Below are positions 38,383 to 46,461 of a stretch of DNA of 64,000 nt, in pieces. The DNA lies in the NCBI GenBank assembly GCA_013359135.1, contig JABWCN010000014.1, positions 1 to 64,000 of the forward strand, in the 5' to 3' direction. Position 1 is the stretch's first letter; every line of letters starts with the position of its first letter. The DNA is from Pseudobdellovibrionaceae bacterium (GTDB taxonomy: Bacteria; Bdellovibrionota; Bdellovibrionia; Bdellovibrionales; Bdellovibrionaceae). The translations under genes and the position numbers were made by a program. Below the pieces are notes generated by a model, which saw nothing but the letters and a program-made list of their open reading frames with translations, searched no databases and was not told the DNA's origin.

Positions 38383-38416
38383 AAAATCCTGGGCTTAAAA
38401 CTCAGGATTTTTTATT
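38383..38416 (+). terminator. Intrinsic terminator of the sigma-54 activator gene
   Basis: AATCCTGGG, a short loop, then CTCAGGATT followed by TTTTTATTTTTT. The stem is nine base pairs with one G-T pair. Confidence 0.8.
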
Positions 38417-38623
38417 TTTTACAAGACAGTCTTTTTATAAGTCAAAGTGTAATTAAGAAACAATTATATTAAATTGATCAATAACTGAACGTAGAAAAAA
38501 TTCATTTTCCAAAAAACTAGTAATTATTAAGACTTAATTAACCTTTTTAGCGTTACTTTTTTTCATATAGATAGTAGCGAAGAACGGCATAGGATTTGTA
38601 ATATCAAGCTGTGGGGGTGTTGT

Positions 38624-39442
38624 ATGTGGGAAGTAGATGAACTTTCATCTATTAATAAGCTGAAATCTTTGATTAAAAAAAGATACGGTAAGGGGTTAGA
38701 AATAAGTCGCTTGACTGAGTTAAATTCAGTTTCATCAAAAACTGATTATTTTTTTAAAAAATCAAATATGATAATTCCAATTGTACACGATGAGGCGTAC
38801 TTAGGAACTGCTATCATTGAGCAAGCAAGTGATATTGATAAAGAGCAATTATATACATTGTCATTGCTTGTAAAAATGACTTTAACTCCAGCATTGTTTT
38901 CAAAATATCAACAGCTATATGAAAATAATGCGAATGCTTTAGATGAGTCATTTTGTGAAAATTTAGTTTTTTCTTCCAAAGCGGAATTAGAAAGCCAGAC
39001 AAGTGCTGAAGAGTGTGGAGTGATTTCACAGGTATTACACCTCAATGGACTTCCTGAAATTGTTTTAAAGGTAGCTCATCAAATTCATGAGTTAGATCGT
39101 CGCTGGGGTTTTGTGCCTTTAGAGGATTTAAACATTCAAATTGCTAGTGTTGAAGATATTATGAAATTGGGGGCAATGACTATTTTTATTCGAGATATTC
39201 TTACTCTTGATATTGAAAAACAAAAAATACTAACCCAGTATCAAAAACAATTCGTTAAAGGAAACTCAGCCTACCCCTTGGTGATTATAGGTTCAAACCT
39301 TCATTTGTCAGCTTTGGCAAGTCATCATAAAATCAGTGAAGGGCTAGTTGAGTGTCTCGATGAATATACATTTGAAGTAGATAAAGCGCCGTTAACTTAT
39401 AAAAAATTGAAAGAAGTGACTGAGTTAATGTTTTTTAAATAG
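38624..39442 (+). CDS. Input-domain-only protein resembling the upstream activator
   Basis: The 272-residue protein has no AAA+ or HTH domain. Its first half aligns in style with the input domain of the activator 270 bp upstream: a KLKSLIKKRYG start, then IIPIVHDEAYLGTAII against VFPIMIENDCVGTVVG. The C-terminal part is unrecognised and helical. It may be a partner that modulates the activator, or a diverged relative that lost the output domains. It has its own promoter region after a terminator. Function inferred only from resemblance and position. Confidence 0.5.
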   Translation: MWEVDELSSINKLKSLIKKRYGKGLEISRLTELNSVSSKTDYFFKKSNMIIPIVHDEAYLGTAIIEQASDIDKEQLYTLSLLVKMTLTPALFSKYQQLYENNANALDESFCENLVFSSKAELESQTSAEECGVISQVLHLNGLPEIVLKVAHQIHELDRRWGFVPLEDLNIQIASVEDIMKLGAMTIFIRDILTLDIEKQKILTQYQKQFVKGNSAYPLVIIGSNLHLSALASHHKISEGLVECLDEYTFEVDKAPLTYKKLKEVTELMFFK

Positions 39443-39470
39443 TTTCCTAGACTTGAGTCTTGTGAATTTT

Positions 39471-39494
39471 AAATATTTTTTTAAAAAAATATTT
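39471..39494. repeat. 24-bp perfect A/T palindrome
   Basis: AAATATTTTTTT is directly followed by AAAAAAATATTT. It lies 28 bp after the preceding gene. As a hairpin it is A/T only, so it could be a weak terminator or an operator. Confidence 0.35.
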
Positions 39495-39587
39495 GGGTTG
39501 TTACAACTTGTGAGACATAATTTACTAAGATCTGGCATCTTTAGTGTAATAGCTGGTGCCAGCATTTTATAAAATTAAAGGAAAACA

Positions 39588-40604
39588 TTGTTGGATAAGG
39601 ACCAGGTTGTGCAAATTTTTTTAGAAAAAACCTTGAAGAACTCATCTTTTAAAATTCTTCCCCTTGCTGGGGACGCTTCAACAAGAAAGTATTATCGTGT
39701 AGTGCTAGATAACACATCATGGGTTTTGATGTCATGGGATCCTTTTGACCCAATTAAATACCCTTTTACTAGTGTTCTAGAGCATTTTCACCAAAGCCAT
39801 GTACATGTTCCTCAGATTGTGGCTATGTCTCCAGAGGATGGTTTAGTTCTTTTAGAAGATTTGGGAGATCTGACTCTTGAGAGAAAGTTTTGGGAGCAGC
39901 AAAACCCTGAAGGAGCCTTTCTATTCTACAAATTAGCAATAGATGAGCTTATTAAGATTCATTTTGAGGCTAGCAAAAGTAAGAAGCCATGTACTGCTTT
40001 TGATATCGAGTTTAATGTTGAAAAGTTTGTTTGGGAAATGAATTATGGAAAAGATAACTTAATCAAAGGAGTTTTAAATTTTAAGTTAAATGAAAAGGTA
40101 GATTTAGAAATTCAGAATGTTTTTCATAAAATATCAACGGAATTGCATTTACAACCAAAATTTATTTCTCATAGAGATTATCACTCAAGAAATCTGATGA
40201 TTAAGTTAGATAAAATGTACGTCATAGATTTTCAAGATGCTAGAATGGGGCCTGTTCAATATGATCTTGTGAGTTTGATTAAAGATTCCTATGTGGATAT
40301 CACCGAGGATTTTGGGGAAAAGATTCTGAATTACTACTTACAGGGAGCCAAAACAAGTTTAAAAAATTTTTCAGAAGATGAATTTTATCATATCTACGAA
40401 TTACAAAGCATTCAGAGATGCTTTAAGGCTTGTGGCAGCTTTGCTAGTTTTTTCCATCAAAGACAAGACCGAAGATATTTGAAATATTTGAATGGAACTT
40501 TGAAAAAAGTTATGAAAAGCCTAACAGCTTTTCCAGAGTACAAAGTTTTTTCTGATATCATTATTGATTCAGGAGCGCTTGAGAAAAAATTTGATTTATT
40601 ATGA
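39588..40604 (+). CDS. amgK: Sugar kinase of the aminoglycoside-phosphotransferase family, AmgK-like
   Basis: The 338-residue kinase carries the APH-type catalytic loop ISHRDYHSRNLM and the metal-binding VIDFQDARMGPVQYDL. Its ATG-overlapping partner is a MurU-like nucleotidyltransferase, the arrangement known for AmgK-MurU, which phosphorylates N-acetylmuramate at C1 for direct reuse as UDP-MurNAc. The start is a TTG at 39588 with AAAGGAAA upstream. Assignment rests on family and neighbour together. Confidence 0.8.
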   Translation: MLDKDQVVQIFLEKTLKNSSFKILPLAGDASTRKYYRVVLDNTSWVLMSWDPFDPIKYPFTSVLEHFHQSHVHVPQIVAMSPEDGLVLLEDLGDLTLERKFWEQQNPEGAFLFYKLAIDELIKIHFEASKSKKPCTAFDIEFNVEKFVWEMNYGKDNLIKGVLNFKLNEKVDLEIQNVFHKISTELHLQPKFISHRDYHSRNLMIKLDKMYVIDFQDARMGPVQYDLVSLIKDSYVDITEDFGEKILNYYLQGAKTSLKNFSEDEFYHIYELQSIQRCFKACGSFASFFHQRQDRRYLKYLNGTLKKVMKSLTAFPEYKVFSDIIIDSGALEKKFDLL

Positions 40605-41587
40605 AAATCATGTTGCTAACTGCGGGTCAAGGTACGCGACTAAGACCCCATACAGAGAGAATTCCTAAGCCAGCAATTCCTTTTTTGAATATGCCATTGT
40701 TTTTGTATTCAGTGAATTTGCTGGCAGAGTTAAGTCCTAGGCAATTGGTTTTTAATACTTTTCACCTGGCAGAAGAGCTTAAAAAGACGGTTTTGTCCTC
40801 TCATTTGCAACAAAAAATTACTTTTAGTGATGAAACTATTTTACTTGGAAGTGGTGGTGGAATTGGCTTTGCTAGAGATCATTTTCAAGAAGATCCAGAT
40901 TTTATTTTAGTTAATGGTGATGAGGTTATAATTCCCAAGGAGAATCAGCAATTATTAAAAGCTATGGAGCAACATCGTAAGAGCCGAGCTATAGCTACAA
41001 TTTTAGTAACCGATCACGCAGGGGTCGGTACTAAGTTTGGTGGGGTTTGGTTAGACTCAGATAATAATGTACTAGGATTTGGAAAAACCCCTATTACTGG
41101 AGCTATAAGAGCAAAGCATTTTATTGGTGTGATTATTTTTTCAAAAGAAATTTTTAAATATATTCCTCAAGGTGAATCAAACATTTTGTATGACAATATT
41201 ATGTCAGCAATAAGGCAAGGTAGTATTTGTAAAACATTTGATTTTAAGTGTGAATGGTTTGAAACGGGAAGTGAAAAGGATTTTCTTCATGCAACTGAAA
41301 ATTGTTTAAAAATAATTTCAAGGAACAATGAAGGAGCTGATTATTTGCAAAAGATGTTAGAAATATATGCTCCTGACTCGAAACTGATCATCCAAAATGA
41401 CGGCATTTTTCTTGTAGATAACTCGAGTGAAGTTATTATGTCGCAGTTAAGTGGTAATGTAATAGTTGGTCATCACAGTCAGTTATCACCAGCTTGCCAG
41501 ATTTTTAATAGTGTGATTGGACATCAGATTACAGTAACTCGTCAAAAAAATGGAGTTACTGTGCAAGACAAATTGATATTATTTTAA
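40601..41587 (+). CDS. murU: MurU-like nucleotidyltransferase
   Basis: A 328-residue sugar-1-phosphate nucleotidyltransferase with the loop TAGQGTRLRPHTERIPKPAIPF and a following FILVNGDE. It overlaps the amgK stop by four bases (ATGA). MurU makes UDP-MurNAc from MurNAc-1-P, bypassing de novo synthesis. It is longer than a minimal MurU by about 100 residues, and its last 90 residues look like an added hexapeptide-repeat-type domain. The 3' end overlaps the convergent S9 peptidase gene by nine bases. Confidence 0.8.
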   Translation: MKIMLLTAGQGTRLRPHTERIPKPAIPFLNMPLFLYSVNLLAELSPRQLVFNTFHLAEELKKTVLSSHLQQKITFSDETILLGSGGGIGFARDHFQEDPDFILVNGDEVIIPKENQQLLKAMEQHRKSRAIATILVTDHAGVGTKFGGVWLDSDNNVLGFGKTPITGAIRAKHFIGVIIFSKEIFKYIPQGESNILYDNIMSAIRQGSICKTFDFKCEWFETGSEKDFLHATENCLKIISRNNEGADYLQKMLEIYAPDSKLIIQNDGIFLVDNSSEVIMSQLSGNVIVGHHSQLSPACQIFNSVIGHQITVTRQKNGVTVQDKLILF

Positions 41588-43522
41588 ATGTTTATTGAAG
41601 AAGCCAAAAGTGTGGCCCCACTCCATCATTTTATTTTCTTTTTTAATAGTTCCATGCCCTTCGTCAGCAAAAATAATAAGTTGAGTAGGAAGGCCTTTTT
41701 TCTCCATAGCTTCAAACATTTGAATAGCTTCACCAGCTGGAACCCTAGGGTCGTTGGCTCCTTGGATAATTAGTAATGGTCCTTGAACTTTAGAGATATA
41801 ATTAATAGGCGATAAGCGTTTTAAACTTTCTAAGTCTGTATTCAAGTAGCCATACTCTTTTTCTCTTAGAATTCGACGATAAGGTGCTGTGTTTTCTAAA
41901 AAGGTAACAAGATTACTCATCCCAACGTTAGCTACTCCTGCATCATAGGCTCCGGCAAAATAGGTCATTCCCATTAATGTTGAATAACCACCGTAACTAC
42001 CCCCAAAAATACCGATCTTTGGTATTTTCCCTTTTTGGCTCCAATTTTTTTTAATCCAGATAGAGCAATCTTCAATATCGGTAATTACTTTTTCTCTTAA
42101 AGGCCCATTATCAGCTTCTAGCCATTTCTTTCCATAGCCAGTACTACCACGGACATTAGGTTCAACAAAGATGAAATTGTTTTCTACAAATAATTGAGCG
42201 AAAGGGCTAAATCCAGGAAGACTTTGACCTTCTGGCCCTCCATGGAAATGAACAACAACGGGACAAATGTTCTTTTCACAAAAAGTTGATCTCCTAACGA
42301 ACATAGGAATAGGAGTATTGTCTCTTGCTGTATAATATTCCAATTTAGCCGGCGAGTTTTTGGAGATATCTATTTCAGGCACAAATGGAATATTCCACTG
42401 TTGTAATCTCATTTGTGGAATTTCAAGAGAGTAGATTGTTCTAGGTGACTTGTAGCTTGAAGTACTTAGCATAGCAAAGTCATTTGATTTTCCAAATGAC
42501 AAGCGAACATGATCAACTTCTTTGAACCTTGGAAGAGCAAGAGCTTTCAGCTCACCGCGATTTGAAACATTAAACAGTTTAGTTATGGTAAAACCATCTT
42601 TATTTAGTTCATAACTTAGCAAAGTTCTTTCTTTATTTACAGAAAATGATTCTATATCGAAATTATTTTCATTAGCAATAATGGTTAATTTATTGTTTTT
42701 TAAAGTATAAAGTGCCTTTGCGTCACCTAATTCTGCTGTAAGCACCAGGTAGCTGTCCTTTTCTTTTAAAAAATTAACATTATAGAAATTATCTTTGCCT
42801 TGTCCTATAACTGCTTTTTTTTCTTTCGTTGCTAAGTTGAATTCGAAAATTTCATACGCTGAATTACCTTTAATATTAGCTAAAAGAATTCGATCATCTT
42901 CATGATCATTGATAATCCAATAGCCTTTTTCTGCAAAAATTTTTTCAATTTCTTTTGTTTCTAAATTCATTTTGTAAACGTAGAAGCTGTCAGCGCTTTC
43001 TTCGTTGGAGGTAAAAAATAAAAACTTTGAGTCGTCACTTACAAATTGTACAGAGGCTTTGACTTTTGGCTTGTGATAAAGCTTTTCTAAAGGACCGCCA
43101 ATTGTTGGCTGTCTATAAATACCAGGATTTTCTTGGCCATCCACGTCTCTTTCTAAGAGTAAATATTTTCCATCGGAGGTGATGTCTGCAAGCATGGTAG
43201 CATCTTTTCCCCCCGTGAGCTGAACTGGAAAAGATTTAGATCCAGACATTTTCCAAACCTGGCGATTACCGCTAATGCCCCAATTAAAGAAAAATTCGTT
43301 TTTATTTTTTGGATTAAATGCGCCAGCACCAAGTGATTGAATATCAGTGATTAGGGAAATTTTTCCCTTAAGTTCAGAATTTAACTCTGGAGGAGTAAAG
43401 CGCTTTAAAGTCTCTTTACTTACAGAATCAATCCCAAAGCTTTTATAGCCATCATTGTTTTTTAAATTTTTCTGGCTACATGAAATTAAAAACAAAAAAA
43501 AGAACAAACGTATTGTTTTCAT
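41579..43522 (-). CDS. S9-family prolyl-oligopeptidase-like lipoprotein
   Basis: The 647-residue peptidase begins with a lipoprotein signal (FLFLISCSQK, Cys16), so it is likely anchored to the outer membrane. A beta-propeller-like N-terminal domain with repeated D-G-K-Y and FTSNEES strands precedes the alpha/beta hydrolase with GGSYGGYST (nucleophile Ser), GANDPRVPAGEA (Asp) and DEGHGT (His). It would cleave short peptides in the periplasm. Its neighbour on the same strand is a secreted protein gene 58 bp upstream. Confidence 0.85.
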   Translation of the reverse strand: MKTIRLFFFLFLISCSQKNLKNNDGYKSFGIDSVSKETLKRFTPPELNSELKGKISLITDIQSLGAGAFNPKNKNEFFFNWGISGNRQVWKMSGSKSFPVQLTGGKDATMLADITSDGKYLLLERDVDGQENPGIYRQPTIGGPLEKLYHKPKVKASVQFVSDDSKFLFFTSNEESADSFYVYKMNLETKEIEKIFAEKGYWIINDHEDDRILLANIKGNSAYEIFEFNLATKEKKAVIGQGKDNFYNVNFLKEKDSYLVLTAELGDAKALYTLKNNKLTIIANENNFDIESFSVNKERTLLSYELNKDGFTITKLFNVSNRGELKALALPRFKEVDHVRLSFGKSNDFAMLSTSSYKSPRTIYSLEIPQMRLQQWNIPFVPEIDISKNSPAKLEYYTARDNTPIPMFVRRSTFCEKNICPVVVHFHGGPEGQSLPGFSPFAQLFVENNFIFVEPNVRGSTGYGKKWLEADNGPLREKVITDIEDCSIWIKKNWSQKGKIPKIGIFGGSYGGYSTLMGMTYFAGAYDAGVANVGMSNLVTFLENTAPYRRILREKEYGYLNTDLESLKRLSPINYISKVQGPLLIIQGANDPRVPAGEAIQMFEAMEKKGLPTQLIIFADEGHGTIKKENKMMEWGHTFGFFNKHLK

Positions 43523-43580
43523 TGTTATTTTCTCCTGAAGTTACAAGAGTATGAGAATCAATAACGTTTGCAATGTTTTT

Positions 43581-44606
43581 TTATTGAGGGATTGGAATCA
43601 TCTGAGAGGGGTCAAAGAAAGCATCTTGTTTTTCTTTTGTTTTGTAGCGCCTTGTCATCATATTGAAAATGTTTTCAGCAGCTACACCAATGCGCTCTCC
43701 ATTAAAATTCTTAGTTAATCCAGCGACTTTACTTCCAGAGCTAGCTGGGTTTCTATTTCTAATAGCGGCCAAAGAATTTCTTGAACTTTCTGCAGAGCTA
43801 GCGGAACTGTATTTAGGTCCTGCACCGCCATCACTAAATCCATTTTCAGCTGTCGCTGCTCCAATTCCAACCACGTCGTCTTTTTTAAGACCCAATTTTT
43901 TTAAAGCCTCTGCTTCAAACTTAGCGTTAGCCTCCAAGGCACTACCTACGTCTTGGCCAGAAAAACCAGCTTTAGAAAGACTATCTTTATCAGTCAGTGA
44001 ATCAGCACTATAGCTTTTTCCATTAGGTGTAGTTAGAATTCCTGACTTAGAATCAAACTTAAATCCTTTAAGACCATTTCCACTTGAAAGAGCTGTTTTT
44101 ATTTGATTCAGTTTTTTTGTATCAGCAATTTTAGAAAGCCCTTCGTCTTTTGTAGAGTCCACCTTTGAATCTAAATGATCTATCTCTGCCCCAGGATCAC
44201 CAAAAGGATTTGTCGAGCTAGTGTCCATACCAGTTAAACCCGCATCATAAGCAGCGCCACCATTTGATTTAGCTTGAGAAAATGACTGAGCTCCCATTAT
44301 AAAATGTAGAGCGGCTAAAGCACAGGCAGTGGCGTGGTGTGGACCACATTGACTTGCATACATAGCTCCAACTCCCATGTTTACAACACCAATAACTTTA
44401 CTCAGGGTCTGTGAACTTTTATTCTGACTTTGTGCTTTATTAGCACTTTCGTTTAATTTTGCGCCACTACTAGATTCGACTTTCACAACAGCACTCTCTC
44501 CATTACCTGCCGTAGACGTTGAAGTCGAGGTATCAGCAGCACTCGCCGTAAATGAAATCAAGAGACTAAGTGCAAGAGTTAAAAAAGTTTTATAAGTTAC
44601 AGTCAT
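43581..44606 (-). CDS. Secreted low-complexity protein
   Basis: The 341-residue protein has a signal peptide (about 1-24, ending ASA-AD) and a Ser/Ala/Gly/Lys-rich mature part with one hydrophobic segment around CALAALHFIMG. No family recognised. It lies 33 bp downstream of a similar Ala/Gly/Ser-rich gene on the same strand and follows a TadG-like gene, which suggests a secreted or surface-structure cluster. Confidence 0.5.
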   Translation of the reverse strand: MTVTYKTFLTLALSLLISFTASAADTSTSTSTAGNGESAVVKVESSSGAKLNESANKAQSQNKSSQTLSKVIGVVNMGVGAMYASQCGPHHATACALAALHFIMGAQSFSQAKSNGGAAYDAGLTGMDTSSTNPFGDPGAEIDHLDSKVDSTKDEGLSKIADTKKLNQIKTALSSGNGLKGFKFDSKSGILTTPNGKSYSADSLTDKDSLSKAGFSGQDVGSALEANAKFEAEALKKLGLKKDDVVGIGAATAENGFSDGGAGPKYSSASSAESSRNSLAAIRNRNPASSGSKVAGLTKNFNGERIGVAAENIFNMMTRRYKTKEKQDAFFDPSQMIPIPQ

Positions 44607-44639
44607 TTTAAATTTTCTCCTCTAGGAAGCGGGCTCTAT

Positions 44640-46292
44640 TTAGCGGTTTAAAAAAGTAGATTTGTTTTCATTGTATCGAACTTTGATTTTATCAAAATTC
44701 GATTTACCAGCATTTGAAGTCACTTGATTTTTCCAGTCCTGGCCAGCCATTTTTTTTCCCGCGTTAATTTGTGCTAAATTTCTTAACTGACTTTTTTGCG
44801 CGGAATTACTTGAGAAAGGAAAGCGAAATCCCCCACCGCCACCACCACCGCCAGAATCTCCACTAAGAATATCTGCTTTAGCTGTGGCAGCGTTATTTTC
44901 AAGCTTATCACCATTTCCAGCACTACCGCTAGAAGAACCACTTAAGCCCGCACTACTTGCTCCACCACCGGCACCAAGGCCACCCGTTCCAGAGCCATCA
45001 TTTTTATTATTTTTTGTTAGGTCACCTGGAAATTGTGAACCACTGTTGGTATTAGCTGCTGTAGTTAATCCACTGGTTGCTCCATTTAAACTAGAGCCAC
45101 CAGAACCACCTGCTGAAAGTTTTGAGTTAGTGGCAAGCGTAGTATCTACCCCAGAACAGCCTTGAATTCTAGGGTTAGCTTTACATATACATATAGGCTT
45201 GTCTGCATTTGCTGATAAGCCACAATCAACAATGGTGCTCGCTACTTTACACTCTGTTTTTTGTTTGTTTTCATCCTTAGTACAATCTACCGCTGTTGGT
45301 GTTTTGGTCGCAGCAGTATCTTTCTTACATTGTTCAGCCATAGCTTGTGACTGAGCTAATGTCCCTAAATTGATAATCGACATACCTAGTAAGGTTGCAA
45401 TATCCACTTTACAAACACTGGCTTTTGCAACAAGTGTGCTTCCAGTAGTTGCGAGTTCTTTTTTTACAAGAGGCTCAATATTTCCTTGAAGAAACATCAA
45501 ATCTTGTGAACAAAGTGAAGCCATTGGACTCATCACTTCACCTGCGCAGGCAGTTAATTTTGCTTGTACAGAAGCTACTGCCGATTGGAATTTAGTCAGT
45601 TCTGCCGAAGATTTAGAGCAGCTTAAATCGCAAGTTTTTTGTAGAATTCCACAAGTCGTTGTATATGCAGCCATTCCCATTTTAGCAACATTCATGGCCT
45701 TACTAAAGTTGTTACAAGAGTTTGTAATACCTTGGGCAACTCCCATTAGGCCTTGTATTTGTGATAAGGTAGATATTAATGAAGGACTTGTTTCTGTATT
45801 GCAAGCGCTTGCAGTTGTAGCAAACTTACCAGTGCAAGATATAGCGGCTTCTTGTAAGCTTGCACAGAGTGGGGTCAGAGAACCTTTGGCTATGGGACTA
45901 AGTAGTGCGCTACAAAGCTCTGCAAGAGTTTCCAAGCCCGTTGGGCCATCAGCAGTTAAAATTTTGGCATTCTGAGCAGAGCCTGCAACGGCAGCCGCTG
46001 GTTCGGCAGTGGATGCAGCTGTGGTCACGGGAGCGGCTACGGATGTGTCACTCGCTGTTGGAGCTGGTTCTACAGAACGAGGAGGTGGGGTTGTTGTCGT
46101 TGGAACGGCAGATTTTGTATTTATTGGAAGCCCAGAGTTTTTCAACCCAGCTTCATAGTTATCACCAGCTGTTTTGCTAGAAATCGCACCAAATTCCGCT
46201 GCAAAACTGAGGTGATCAACAAATAACAAAAAAGAAATCAGTAGCATCTTTTCGACAGAGAATTTTTTTAAAATTTTTCCACGTCTATACAT
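44640..46292 (-). CDS. Secreted Ala/Gly/Ser/Thr-rich protein
   Basis: About 550 residues from the ATG at 46292, which has GGGGGAAA six bases upstream. A signal peptide follows (LLISFLLFVDHLSFA). The mature protein has Thr/Pro/Ala-rich linkers, a Cys-rich segment (CGLSANADKPICICKANPRIQGC) and a Gly/Ser-rich C-terminal region with GGGGGGFRFPF. A longer in-frame start at 46373 would place 27 extra residues before the signal and is not preferred. No catalytic motif is visible. Neighbours suggest an exported structural component. Confidence 0.5.
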   Translation of the reverse strand: MYRRGKILKKFSVEKMLLISFLLFVDHLSFAAEFGAISSKTAGDNYEAGLKNSGLPINTKSAVPTTTTPPPRSVEPAPTASDTSVAAPVTTAASTAEPAAAVAGSAQNAKILTADGPTGLETLAELCSALLSPIAKGSLTPLCASLQEAAISCTGKFATTASACNTETSPSLISTLSQIQGLMGVAQGITNSCNNFSKAMNVAKMGMAAYTTTCGILQKTCDLSCSKSSAELTKFQSAVASVQAKLTACAGEVMSPMASLCSQDLMFLQGNIEPLVKKELATTGSTLVAKASVCKVDIATLLGMSIINLGTLAQSQAMAEQCKKDTAATKTPTAVDCTKDENKQKTECKVASTIVDCGLSANADKPICICKANPRIQGCSGVDTTLATNSKLSAGGSGGSSLNGATSGLTTAANTNSGSQFPGDLTKNNKNDGSGTGGLGAGGGASSAGLSGSSSGSAGNGDKLENNAATAKADILSGDSGGGGGGGGFRFPFSSNSAQKSQLRNLAQINAGKKMAGQDWKNQVTSNAGKSNFDKIKVRYNENKSTFLNR

Positions 46293-46461
46293 TAATTTCC
46301 CCCATAGATACATTATCGGTGAAATCGGCAGTTTTCTTATAGGAAAAAGCTTAAGATTCTCATCTTGAAACATTTTGATGATAGGATGTTGAAAAGTTAA
46401 TTATCAGCTGAAACCTTTTTGATGAAAAAAAATCTCAAAATAGAGCAAAATCGCATAAATA

